Below are positions 34,059 through 41,826 of a stretch of DNA of 53,795 nucleotides, in pieces. Where the stretch lies: positions 1 to 53,795 of IMG/VR virus record IMGVR_UViG_3300025093_000026, one strand, 5' to 3'. Source of the DNA: a virus. Within the stretch, counting starts at the first letter, position 1. Each line of letters opens with the position of its first letter. The position numbers and the translations under genes were made by a program. A model generated the notes under the pieces. It saw only the letters and a list, made by a program, of their open reading frames with translations, was not told the origin of the DNA and did not search any database.

Positions 34059-35633
34059 ATGTCGTTCCAACTCTCCAGGGACCAGATTTTAAAAGAAATT
34101 GTAAAGTCTGGTAAAGATCCAATTTATTTTATTAACAACTATGCAAGGATTTCTCATCCACAGCATGGTCTGATTCCCTTTAACACATATCCATTTCAGA
34201 CGGAACTACTTCAAGATTTTAACGATCACCGTTTCAATGTTATTTTAAAAGCTCGCCAGCTTGGTATCTCAACAATTACAGCAGCTTATGTTGCCTGGAT
34301 GATGCTTTTCCACAAGGAAAAGAATGTTCTTGTTATTGCCACACAGTTCAAGACTGCATCAAACTTGGTCAAAAAAGTAAAGGCAATACATAAGAATTTA
34401 CCACAATGGCTCAAGATTGCCGAGATCTCAATTGACAACAGAACTTCATTTGAGTTAACTAATGGCTCGCAGATCAAAGCAACTTCAACTTCTGCTGACG
34501 CTGGTCGTTCTGAAGCTCTTTCTCTGCTTGTGATTGACGAGGCTGCCCACATTGATGGTCTAGGAGAACTATGGACAGGTTTGTATCCAACACTATCAAC
34601 TGGTGGGCGCTGTATTGCTCTCTCAACTCCAAATGGCGTTGGTAACTGGTTTCACCAAACTTGCATTGATGCCGAGCAAGAAAACAATGACTTTTTCCTT
34701 ACAACTCTTAAATGGGATGTACATCCGGACAGAGACGAAGAATGGTTTCAGAAAGAAACCAAGAATATGTCCAGAAGACAAATCGCACAGGAGCTTGAAT
34801 GTAACTTCAATATGTCTGGCGAAACTGTCTTCCACGCAGATGATATGAAGATTATTGAAGAGGGCCTAAAAGAGCCAAAATATAAAACTGGTTTTGATCG
34901 CAATTTTTGGATTTGGGAAGAATACCAACCAGGATCAACATATCTTTTATCGGCTGACGTAGCCCGTGGTGACGGAAAAGACTATTCTACGTTTCATATT
35001 TTTAAGATTGAAACAATGGAGATTGTTGCAGAATACCAAGGAAAAGCTACACCAGATATATTTGCCAATATGCTAAATGAAACTGGAAAAGAATATGGTA
35101 ACTGTATGGTTGCTGTAGAGAATAATACAGTCGGATGGACTGTCCTAGATAAATTGCTTGATTTTGGATATCCAAATATCTATTACGCATATAAATCAAA
35201 TCATGAATATGTTGATCCTGTCTTGGGAGAACAAAAAAGCAATGCTGTTATGGGCTTCTCGATGACTTCTAAGACACGTCCACTAGTTATTGCTAAATTA
35301 GAAGAATTCATTAGAAATAAACTAGTTACGATATATTCAAGAAGAATTTTTAATGAAATGAAAACATTTGTTTGGCAGAGCGGCCGGCCCCAAGCTATGC
35401 GAGGCTATAACGATGATCTCGTTATGGCATTTGCGATCGGGTGCTGGGTTAAAGATGCTGCTTTTGAGGTAAATCAGAGAGACATAGAATATAGAAAAGC
35501 TTTCTTAAATTGTATGAAAAAAAATGATACGATTATTAATACTTCAATTCCGGGACAGCCTGGATATAAACACATTAGAAAAACAGATAAAAAAAGAGCG
35601 CATCTAAATAATATTTGGTTACTCAAGGGATAA
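34059..35633 (+). CDS. terL: Terminase large subunit, T4 gp17-like
   Basis: This 524-residue protein has a Walker A-like KARQLGIST (64-72), Walker B LLVIDEA (D160-E161), and the coupling motif ALSTPNGVG. The C-terminal RNase H-like nuclease has Asp in LLSADVARGDG, Glu in VAVENN, and Asp in YNDDLVMAFAI. It is somewhat shorter than T4 gp17 (610 residues) but all catalytic elements are present. It would pump DNA through the portal and cut the concatemer. It is preceded by two small coupled genes and followed 8 bases later by the portal gene. Confidence 0.97.
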   Translation: MSFQLSRDQILKEIVKSGKDPIYFINNYARISHPQHGLIPFNTYPFQTELLQDFNDHRFNVILKARQLGISTITAAYVAWMMLFHKEKNVLVIATQFKTASNLVKKVKAIHKNLPQWLKIAEISIDNRTSFELTNGSQIKATSTSADAGRSEALSLLVIDEAAHIDGLGELWTGLYPTLSTGGRCIALSTPNGVGNWFHQTCIDAEQENNDFFLTTLKWDVHPDRDEEWFQKETKNMSRRQIAQELECNFNMSGETVFHADDMKIIEEGLKEPKYKTGFDRNFWIWEEYQPGSTYLLSADVARGDGKDYSTFHIFKIETMEIVAEYQGKATPDIFANMLNETGKEYGNCMVAVENNTVGWTVLDKLLDFGYPNIYYAYKSNHEYVDPVLGEQKSNAVMGFSMTSKTRPLVIAKLEEFIRNKLVTIYSRRIFNEMKTFVWQSGRPQAMRGYNDDLVMAFAIGCWVKDAAFEVNQRDIEYRKAFLNCMKKNDTIINTSIPGQPGYKHIRKTDKKRAHLNNIWLLKG

Positions 35634-35641
35634 ATAATTAA

Positions 35642-37600
35642 ATGGCTAATAGAAATTCAAATCCAAGAAATCCACAACACGAATTATTTCGTAAATTAAC
35701 TAAATTATTATCTGGACCAATTGGAACCTCAAGGCAGCAACAGCCTCGTTCATTGCGTCGTATGCAGCTGGATAATTATTCCACAAAGTTTAAGTCAGCA
35801 AGCGGACAAGAGTTTAAAAAGTCGGCATATGGCCAGAAAGGTAATTATACCGCAAATTATATGGCTAATCAAAATCGTGCCGATCGTTATCACGATTTTG
35901 ATCAAATGGAATATACTCCCGAGATTGCATCTGCTTTAGATATTTACGCGGATGAAATTACAACTTCAACTGAAATTTCTCCTTTAATGAAAATTATTAC
36001 TCACGATGAAGAAATTAAAATTGAACTTGAGCACCTTTTCCATAAAGTTTTAAATATTGAATATAATATTTTTGGCTGGGCAAGATCCTTGTGTAAATAT
36101 GGAGATTTCTTTCTTTATTTAGATATTGATGAGGACCAAGGTGTACAATACGCGATAGGTCTCCCTTCAAATGAAGTGGAAAGATTGGAAGGAGAAGATG
36201 AAAATAATCCAAATTACATCCAGTACCAATGGAATTCTGCCGGCCTAACATTAGAAAATTGGCAGGTTGCTCATTTTCGTGTATTGGGGAATGATAAGTA
36301 TACACCATATGGAACATCTGTCCTTGAACCAGCTCGTCGTATTTGGCGTCAATTAACTTTAATGGAAGATGCCATGATGGCATATAGAATTGTGCGTTCT
36401 CCTGAAAGAAGAGTTTTCTATGTTGATGTAGGAAATATGCCTCCACAAGATATTGAACAATATGTTCAGAGAGTTATGACACAGATGAAAAGAAATCAAG
36501 TTGTTGATGCTGATAGTGGCCGCGTTGACTTACGTTATAACCCGATGTCAGTGGAAGAAGACTACTTCATTCCAGTAAGGGGAGGTCAGTCAACAAAAGT
36601 TGAAACTTTATCTGGTGGCCAATTTACAGGCGATATTGATGACATTAAATATCTTCGTGACAAACTATTCTCGGCATTGAAAATACCACAATCATATTTG
36701 ACTATGGGCGAGGGCGGAGAAGAAGATAAGACAACTTTAGCTCAGAAAGATATTCGTTTTGCAAGAACTGTGCAAAGATTGCAAAGATCTCTCACATCTG
36801 AACTTGAAAAAATAGCAGTTGTCCATTTATTTTCTAGAGGGTATAGAGGCAAAGATTTGACTTCCTTTACTCTTTCATTAAATAATCCATCAAAACTAGC
36901 ACTTATGCAAGAGTTAGAAACTTGGAGAACCAAGTTCGAAATCGCCGGTAGCGCAACCGAAGGTTACTTCAGCAAGAGATGGGTTGCTAAAAATATCTTT
37001 AATCTATCTGAGGACCAGATTTTAAGAAATGATAGAGAGCTTTTCTTCGATAAGAAACACGCCGCACTATTAGAAAAAGCTGCTGAAGAAATTACTGCTG
37101 CTGGTGAGCCAACTGATGAATTAGGTGGCGATTTGGGAGGTGGCCTCGGGGGCGACCTAGGTGGTGACTTAGGTGGTGACTTGGGCGCCGACCTAGGTGG
37201 CGATCTGGACACAGAGCCAGAGGGTGAAGAAACTCCGGGCGCAGAAACAGAAGCTCCAGAGCCAGAAGCTCCAGCTGGCGAAGAATCATCTCTCTTGGCC
37301 GCTCCCGGTAAAAGAGATATTAGAGAATATGAAAAATCGACATATAGGCCGGTTAAGCATGATAAGAGAACCAAGACAGTACCATATAGAAAAAATATAG
37401 GTTCAATGACCAAGCCAGAAGGTGGCACAAAGTCTTCTCAAAGAAGTAAATTTCCTGGATCTGAGATCTCGCGTCTAGGATATGGCGTTTCTGAAAGTAT
37501 TGAACCTAATTATAATAATGAAGAACAAAAACTTCTTGAAGCAAATATAGAAATTAAAAATCTAATTACTCTTTTGGAAACAAAATATGAGCAAACTTAA
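35642..37600 (+). CDS. Portal protein, T4 gp20-like
   Basis: This 652-residue protein follows the terminase and has the T4-type portal layout: a basic N-terminus, YADEITTSTEISP, RSLCKYGDFFLYLDI, RRVFYVDVGNMPP, and IPQSYLTMGEGGEE. The ring of these subunits forms the packaging and ejection channel. It is longer than T4 gp20 (524). The extra C-terminal region has a low-complexity stretch of GGDLGG repeats (about residues 493-525), a Glu/Pro/Ala-rich linker, a basic region, and a final helix. The end overlaps the next gene by 14 bases. Confidence 0.94.
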   Translation: MANRNSNPRNPQHELFRKLTKLLSGPIGTSRQQQPRSLRRMQLDNYSTKFKSASGQEFKKSAYGQKGNYTANYMANQNRADRYHDFDQMEYTPEIASALDIYADEITTSTEISPLMKIITHDEEIKIELEHLFHKVLNIEYNIFGWARSLCKYGDFFLYLDIDEDQGVQYAIGLPSNEVERLEGEDENNPNYIQYQWNSAGLTLENWQVAHFRVLGNDKYTPYGTSVLEPARRIWRQLTLMEDAMMAYRIVRSPERRVFYVDVGNMPPQDIEQYVQRVMTQMKRNQVVDADSGRVDLRYNPMSVEEDYFIPVRGGQSTKVETLSGGQFTGDIDDIKYLRDKLFSALKIPQSYLTMGEGGEEDKTTLAQKDIRFARTVQRLQRSLTSELEKIAVVHLFSRGYRGKDLTSFTLSLNNPSKLALMQELETWRTKFEIAGSATEGYFSKRWVAKNIFNLSEDQILRNDRELFFDKKHAALLEKAAEEITAAGEPTDELGGDLGGGLGGDLGGDLGGDLGADLGGDLDTEPEGEETPGAETEAPEPEAPAGEESSLLAAPGKRDIREYEKSTYRPVKHDKRTKTVPYRKNIGSMTKPEGGTKSSQRSKFPGSEISRLGYGVSESIEPNYNNEEQKLLEANIEIKNLITLLETKYEQT

Positions 37601-38387
37601 ACATAATAAAAAAAGAAATACTGGTATCTTATACGAAACACTTATTCGTGAATTAACACGTGCGTCCGCAAGATCTGACAAAAAGAGAAGTGATCTAGTT
37701 TTAGGCATACTTAAAGAATTCTTTAACAGAAGCACTGTGCTTGGTCAAGAATTAGAATTATATAAAACTTTAAACGAAAAAAATGGCTATCAAAAAGAAA
37801 TGGCAGAAAAAATCTTAACAGAAACAAAGAAGCGCCATTCCTCACTTGATAAAAAAAGATTATTTAAAGAGCAATCAAGCGTAATTAAGCAGATAAATTA
37901 TAAGCTTGGTAGCACAATGTTTGAGAATTATGTTCCAAATTTCAAAAATTATGCAACGATTTATCAGGTACTTAATGGTGCTCCAAATGTTCAACAACAA
38001 GTAAGACTGGAAGAATCCATCATAAGCGAGATGGCCGCGACACCCGTAGATAAGGAAAGCAAATACAAAGCAATTGATAACTTATCTTATAAGACATTTC
38101 TAAATAAATTTAATGAAAAGTATAGTGATAAATTACTCAGAGAACAAAAAGAACTTTTATCTTTGTATGCAACGAGCTTCAAAGGAAGTGATTTAGAATT
38201 AAAAATATTTTTAAATGAAGAGGTTAGTAGATTAAAAGACAGTGTTTCTAAATTACAAATTGGACAAAAAAATGAAATCCTAGAAGTATTAGAATCATTT
38301 GCAAAGAAAAAAATTGATAAAACAATTTTGGATAAAGTGCTGAAAGTACAACAGTTAGTTAGCGAGATAACAAAGCATGGCAATTAA
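37587..38387 (+). CDS. Helical protein between portal and protease
   Basis: This 266-residue protein is almost wholly helical and Lys-rich, beginning MSKLKHNKKRNTGILYETLIRELT. I recall relatives starting with the same type of segment between portal and protease genes of marine myoviruses, without assigned function. It overlaps the portal by 14 bases and the next gene by 11. A role as prohead core or assembly factor is a guess from context. Confidence 0.72.
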   Translation: MSKLKHNKKRNTGILYETLIRELTRASARSDKKRSDLVLGILKEFFNRSTVLGQELELYKTLNEKNGYQKEMAEKILTETKKRHSSLDKKRLFKEQSSVIKQINYKLGSTMFENYVPNFKNYATIYQVLNGAPNVQQQVRLEESIISEMAATPVDKESKYKAIDNLSYKTFLNKFNEKYSDKLLREQKELLSLYATSFKGSDLELKIFLNEEVSRLKDSVSKLQIGQKNEILEVLESFAKKKIDKTILDKVLKVQQLVSEITKHGN

Positions 38388-38943
38388 AGTTACATTAGAA
38401 AAGCCAGATAGTCTGGTTGTCACAATTAAAGACAAGAAAACAATTGAAGAAACTGTTAAGCTTAAAGCGCGCAAAAGTCTTAACGGAGATATTATGATTT
38501 TTGATCACAGCGATATTGATATTGTGATTATGCCACAAAAGAAGAAGATCTTAACCTTTGGCAAAGAATACCTAAGTGATCAAGTCTATGAAGCACAAAA
38601 TCGTCTTTTTACATTTCTAAGAAAAAGAGGCATAATCGATTATGATAGCATTGCAGGTGGCAGTGTTTTTTATTCTATGGAAGCTACGATACAAGAATCT
38701 AAATTGTACAATGAAGTACAGCATGCTCTTTTGGGAGTAGCAAGGTTTATTGATAAAGAGAGGCCATTGATGGAATTTGAGAAGGCTTTCGAGCACGAAG
38801 AAGAGAAACGTCTCAACGAGCCTCCACCGGGCGAGTTTACAGATTTCGATCCGGAAAGGCATGCCGAAACAAAAGGCTCTATCAATACAGGCTTGGCTCC
38901 ATATGGTATATCACAAGCAGCAGTATATCGTTTAGAGGAATAA
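38377..38943 (+). CDS. Conserved head-cluster protein of unknown function
   Basis: This 188-residue protein has a beta-rich N-terminus (about 1-65, with MIFDHSDIDIVIMP), a helical middle, and a Pro/Glu-rich C-terminal part (EPPPGEFTDFDPERH). No signal peptide or catalytic motif is seen. It overlaps the preceding gene by 11 bases and the next by one, so it belongs to the head operon. Function unknown. Confidence 0.7.
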   Translation: MAIKVTLEKPDSLVVTIKDKKTIEETVKLKARKSLNGDIMIFDHSDIDIVIMPQKKKILTFGKEYLSDQVYEAQNRLFTFLRKRGIIDYDSIAGGSVFYSMEATIQESKLYNEVQHALLGVARFIDKERPLMEFEKAFEHEEEKRLNEPPPGEFTDFDPERHAETKGSINTGLAPYGISQAAVYRLEE

Positions 38944-39248
38944 TGGAAACTTTACATTTTATTCTCTGTGCCTATGGAATGACATTCATTTTGGTATACG
39001 GCTCAATCTTCAACAACCTTCGCCCAACTAAAGGTAAGTTAGGGGAATTATTCCATTGTCCCTTGTGCCTGGGCTTTTGGGTGGGTATATTTTTATGGGC
39101 TGTGAATGGCGCAACCGAACTATTTAGTTTTGATCACAGTTTAATCACAGCATTTTTATGCGGCTGCTTGTCTGCCGGAACTTCATACTTTCTCAGTATG
39201 TTGTTAAAAGACTTTGGACTAAATTTAAATATAAGGACAGAAAAATGA
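38943..39248 (+). CDS. Small membrane protein with CPLCLGFWVG motif
   Basis: This 101-residue protein has three hydrophobic segments (about 5-22, 42-58, 69-90) and the motif CPLCLGFWVG between the first two, as in the DUF1360 type of small membrane proteins found in bacteria and phages. A membrane protein inside a head-assembly cluster is unexpected. T4 proheads form on the inner membrane, so a membrane anchor for assembly is conceivable, but this is speculation. The start overlaps the previous stop (TAATG). Confidence 0.72.
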   Translation: METLHFILCAYGMTFILVYGSIFNNLRPTKGKLGELFHCPLCLGFWVGIFLWAVNGATELFSFDHSLITAFLCGCLSAGTSYFLSMLLKDFGLNLNIRTEK

Positions 39249-39310
39249 GAAGACGTAATTTAGCAGAAACTAGAAGATGCTGTGCAGGCAGCATAATCGT
39301 GCGAGGGTGA
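39245..39310 (+). CDS. Possible micropeptide, 21 residues
   Basis: ATG at 39245 overlaps the membrane-protein stop (ATGA), and the frame runs to TGA at 39308-39310, encoding an Arg-rich peptide with CC. The overlap favours translation by re-initiation. No homology is known to me and no ribosome-binding site is evident. The last codons lie in a small hairpin (GCGAGG with CCTCGC, 39301-39317). This may be chance. Confidence 0.3.
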   Translation: MRRRNLAETRRCCAGSIIVRG

Positions 39311-39343
39311 GCCTCGCTTAACATATTTTAAAGGAGAATTAAA

Positions 39344-39466
39344 ATGGCTGAGAAAAAAAGCGATAAGAAGAATACAGGTCATGGACCTGGAAAAGTTTTG
39401 AAACCGGGCAACGTTTGTCCTTCAAGTTGGTGGAAAGGTACTGGATCTAAGAAAACTAAGAAATAA
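39344..39466 (+). CDS. Small basic protein, 40 residues, before prohead protease
   Basis: ATG 39344 follows an excellent AAAGGAGAATTAAA ribosome-binding site, and the stop TAA (39464-39466) overlaps the protease start (TAATG). The protein is Lys/Gly-rich: MAEKKSDKKNTGHGPGKVLK, then VCPSSWWKG and a basic end. The strong ribosome-binding site and coupled overlap support a real gene. It might be another packaged peptide or a protease cofactor; nothing proves either. Confidence 0.65.
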   Translation: MAEKKSDKKNTGHGPGKVLKPGNVCPSSWWKGTGSKKTKK

Positions 39467-40110
39467 TGTCAAAAAAACTATTACAAGAATATTTTGAACT
39501 TTGTCCTGATGGGCAATGCGCTTTTGATATCTTAACGGAATCAGAAAGAAAGCGTGTTGCCAATGATGGAGCAGTCTATCTTGTAGGAGTTTGTCAGCGC
39601 GCCGGTACAAAAAATGGAAATGGCAGAATCTATAAGAAAGAAACTCTTCAAAGAGAAGTAGAGAATTACCAAAAGGCAATCAAAGAAAGAAGATCGCTTG
39701 GAGAGCTAGACCATCCAGACGATAGCGTGATCAACCTTAAAAATGCCGCCCACCTAGTTTCAAAGATGTGGTGGGATGGTGATAATGTAATGGGAAAGAT
39801 TGAAGTTTTGGATACTCCTTCTGGCAGAATCCTAAAAGATTTAATTAAAGCCGGCGTTAAGCTTGGTATTTCTTCCCGAGGTCTTGGAACCGTAAAAGAA
39901 TCCCAAGGCTACGTAATGGTTGAAGATGATTTTCAGCTGATTTGCTTTGATATTGTATCAGAGCCTTCAACACCCGGCGCTTATTTAGCACCAAAAGCTA
40001 GTGCATCTATTTCAACTCCAAAAATGGATGCTGGAATAAGTGCTTATTTAAATGAAAATAAAGAAAAAACAAACTTGAATAATCTTATTCAAGATATTTT
40101 AAAGGATTAA
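39466..40110 (+). CDS. Prohead protease, T4 gp21-like
   Basis: This 214-residue protein carries GELDHP (His83) and GISSRGLG (Ser136/137), the catalytic His and Ser region of the T4 gp21 family, which shares the herpesvirus assemblin fold. The N-terminal LQEYFELCPDG and NGNGRIY strands also fit. T4 gp21 cleaves scaffold, capsid and internal proteins after (L/I)-x-E during maturation. Candidate substrates around it include the scaffold, the capsid N-terminus (L57-K-E59) and the MKITK-leader proteins. Confidence 0.95.
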   Translation: MSKKLLQEYFELCPDGQCAFDILTESERKRVANDGAVYLVGVCQRAGTKNGNGRIYKKETLQREVENYQKAIKERRSLGELDHPDDSVINLKNAAHLVSKMWWDGDNVMGKIEVLDTPSGRILKDLIKAGVKLGISSRGLGTVKESQGYVMVEDDFQLICFDIVSEPSTPGAYLAPKASASISTPKMDAGISAYLNENKEKTNLNNLIQDILKD

Positions 40111-40114
40111 TATT

Positions 40115-40522
40115 ATGAAAATTACAAAAGAACAATTGAATAAGATCATTAAAGAAGAAGTCCAGGCTGTTCTTAGCGAGGGTGGTGCTATGGGACATTA
40201 CGAGGGATTAAGTGATGCCGCGAAAGTAGAGTTTCGTGAGTTTATAGAGGCTTGGTTTAATCAAGCGGCCGCTCGATATCGCAATGATCCAACTTCTCCT
40301 TACAAAGCAGAACAGCTTGCCCGGGATCTGATGATGGGCGCCAAGGGTAAAAAACAAGATCCTTACTCAGCGAGCGTAGATTTTAATTTTATGGTAAAAA
40401 ACTTGGATCCAGCAGACCAGGACGCTGCAAGGAACCTTTTAAGTAGTATGGCTAAAGGAGTTGAAAAAAATCCGGCTTTAGCAACCTCGTCAAAAGAATT
40501 ATTATCTAACTCCGGACTATAA
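40115..40522 (+). CDS. Head-cluster protein with MKITK leader
   Basis: This 135-residue protein starts 4 bases after the protease stop, with MKITKEQLNKIIKEEVQAVL-SEGG, the same leader as the 17.7-22.1 kb proteins some 20 kb away. The leader contains I-K-E and L-S-E-G, plausible protease sites. The body is helical (SDAAKVEFREFIEAWFNQAA, then DPADQDAARNLL). Its place right beside the prohead protease is the strongest contextual hint that the leader acts in prohead assembly. Confidence 0.78.
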   Translation: MKITKEQLNKIIKEEVQAVLSEGGAMGHYEGLSDAAKVEFREFIEAWFNQAAARYRNDPTSPYKAEQLARDLMMGAKGKKQDPYSASVDFNFMVKNLDPADQDAARNLLSSMAKGVEKNPALATSSKELLSNSGL

Positions 40523-40545
40523 AACAAATTATTAAAAGATTAATT

Positions 40546-40956
40546 ATGAAAAAGAATGAATTAAGAAAAATGCTTAAGCCTCTTATCAAAGAATGTATTA
40601 AAGAATGCATCTTTGAAGAAGGTGTTCTATCTGGAATTATTACAGAAGTTGCCAAAGGAATGTCCAATCAACGAATTGTTGCCGAGGGTTTAACCATTGA
40701 AAGCAAATCAAATACTCCTGATCCAAAAGAACTTGAAAGAAAAGCAGAAGCTTTAGAAGCTCAAAGGCAAGATAAAATCAAGAGATTAAACGAAACAATG
40801 TCTTTTGGTGGAGTAGATGTCTTTGAAGGCACAAAAGAAATATTACCAGAAGGTAATCAACATAGTCCTCTAGCTGGAACAGACCCTAATGATTCTGGCG
40901 TTGATATATCAGGAATTATGAAAATTGCCAACGGCAAATGGAAACACTTAATTTAA
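40546..40956 (+). CDS. Head-cluster protein with divergent leader
   Basis: This 136-residue protein begins MKKNELRKMLKPLIKECIKE, then C-I-FEEG. The opening is a divergent version of the leader helix, with I-F-E as a possible cleavage site. The body has a charged helix (residues 55-85), then a flexible Gly/Asn/Asp region and a C-terminal ISGIMKIANGKWKHLI. It may be a core or internal protein. No enzyme motif is seen. Confidence 0.7.
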   Translation: MKKNELRKMLKPLIKECIKECIFEEGVLSGIITEVAKGMSNQRIVAEGLTIESKSNTPDPKELERKAEALEAQRQDKIKRLNETMSFGGVDVFEGTKEILPEGNQHSPLAGTDPNDSGVDISGIMKIANGKWKHLI

Positions 40957-40966
40957 AGGATTAAAA

Positions 40967-41200
40967 ATGGCTGAGAAAACAGTTAACGTAGTTGTAAACA
41001 TAAAACAAACAAAAGGCGATCCTTATCGCCTAATCAAACGCTTCACCAAAAAAGTCAAAAAAGAACGCATACTTGAGGACTATTTATCTAGAAGATATTA
41101 CGAGAAGCCCTCAGCCAAAAGAAGAAGAGAAAAAGCGAAAAAGCTTCGTAACGCTCAAAAAGCCGAGGCAGCAAGAAACAAAAAACTAGACATAAGGTAG
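40967..41200 (+). CDS. rpsU: Ribosomal protein bS21 homologue
   Basis: This 77-residue, highly basic protein aligns well with bS21. A beta-type start (VNVVVNIKQTKGDPYRLIKR) is followed by FTKKVKKERILEDYLSRRYY, EKPSAKRRREKAKK and a basic helical tail. In E. coli S21 the equivalent is [20 protein letters not shown], then EFYEKPT. bS21 sits near the anti-Shine-Dalgarno end of 16S rRNA and helps initiation, and several large phages are known to encode it. Start ATG 40967 follows AAAGGATTAAAA. Being among head genes, it is probably expressed late. Confidence 0.9.
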   Translation: MAEKTVNVVVNIKQTKGDPYRLIKRFTKKVKKERILEDYLSRRYYEKPSAKRRREKAKKLRNAQKAEAARNKKLDIR

Positions 41201-41210
41201 GTAATTAAAA

Positions 41211-41753
41211 ATGGCAGTAGATGCAAAAACAGGACAACCAATATTTGGTCGCTACAGTGTTGGCCTAAATCACGTTGGTTCATATCAATCTTCTGGTACT
41301 CCTTGGATTACTGGGTCTACAATTACCGCCGACGCAGCGTCTGGCTCGGTTCATACTTTTGAGCTTCCAATGATTGCAAAAAGTATTACTGTCCAGACGG
41401 TACCCAATGATACATATACAACCCCAGCTGCAGCCGGCCCAAACCCAGCCGAAGGTGTTGCCTTTTACTTTGGCGAATCATTGGCAACAGATGGCACTCG
41501 TGTTGAAGGAAAAAATTCATTTCCATCAACTTTTGTCGGCGCCCCAGCTCAATTAGTCAATAGACATGCTTTGACAGTTAGATTCCCGAGTGGCTCACAG
41601 GAAATAGGAGTAAGAACTGATAAAATTAATATCGCTATTTTCGCCGGCGCCTCCGCGGTTTCTGCATCATATCAAATATATGCGGAATTAACAAATATTC
41701 CCGCAGCCAGAATGCCCTATAACTATATCTCTGGTTCTGGAGTAAATACTTAA
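41211..41753 (+). CDS. Virion-type protein with VGLNHVGSYQ motif, head cluster copy
   Basis: This 180-residue protein, starting MAVDAKTGQPIFG and containing VGLNHVGSYQSSGTPW, is a relative of the 145-residue protein at 19516. The body is Ser/Thr/Ala/Pro-rich and beta-like. It lies between bS21 and the scaffold gene and is probably a capsid decoration or accessory protein; that is inference from position and composition. A 73-base gap separates it from the scaffold and contains an ACTATTTATT element. Confidence 0.78.
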   Translation: MAVDAKTGQPIFGRYSVGLNHVGSYQSSGTPWITGSTITADAASGSVHTFELPMIAKSITVQTVPNDTYTTPAAAGPNPAEGVAFYFGESLATDGTRVEGKNSFPSTFVGAPAQLVNRHALTVRFPSGSQEIGVRTDKINIAIFAGASAVSASYQIYAELTNIPAARMPYNYISGSGVNT

Positions 41754-41786
41754 AAATATCACTTTTGTCATTTAGGTGTTATATAA

Positions 41787-41796
41787 ACTATTTATT
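41787..41796 (+). promoter_or_regulatory. ACTATTTATT box upstream of scaffold
   Basis: ACTATTTATT lies 40 bases before the scaffold ATG and 18 bases before its AAGGAG site. The same box precedes several other virion genes. Its complement reads AATAAATAGT, similar to the T4 late -10 element TATAAATA but on the opposite strand. Confidence 0.35.
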
Positions 41797-41826
41797 TCTA
41801 TAAACTTAAGCTTAAGGAGTTGATAA

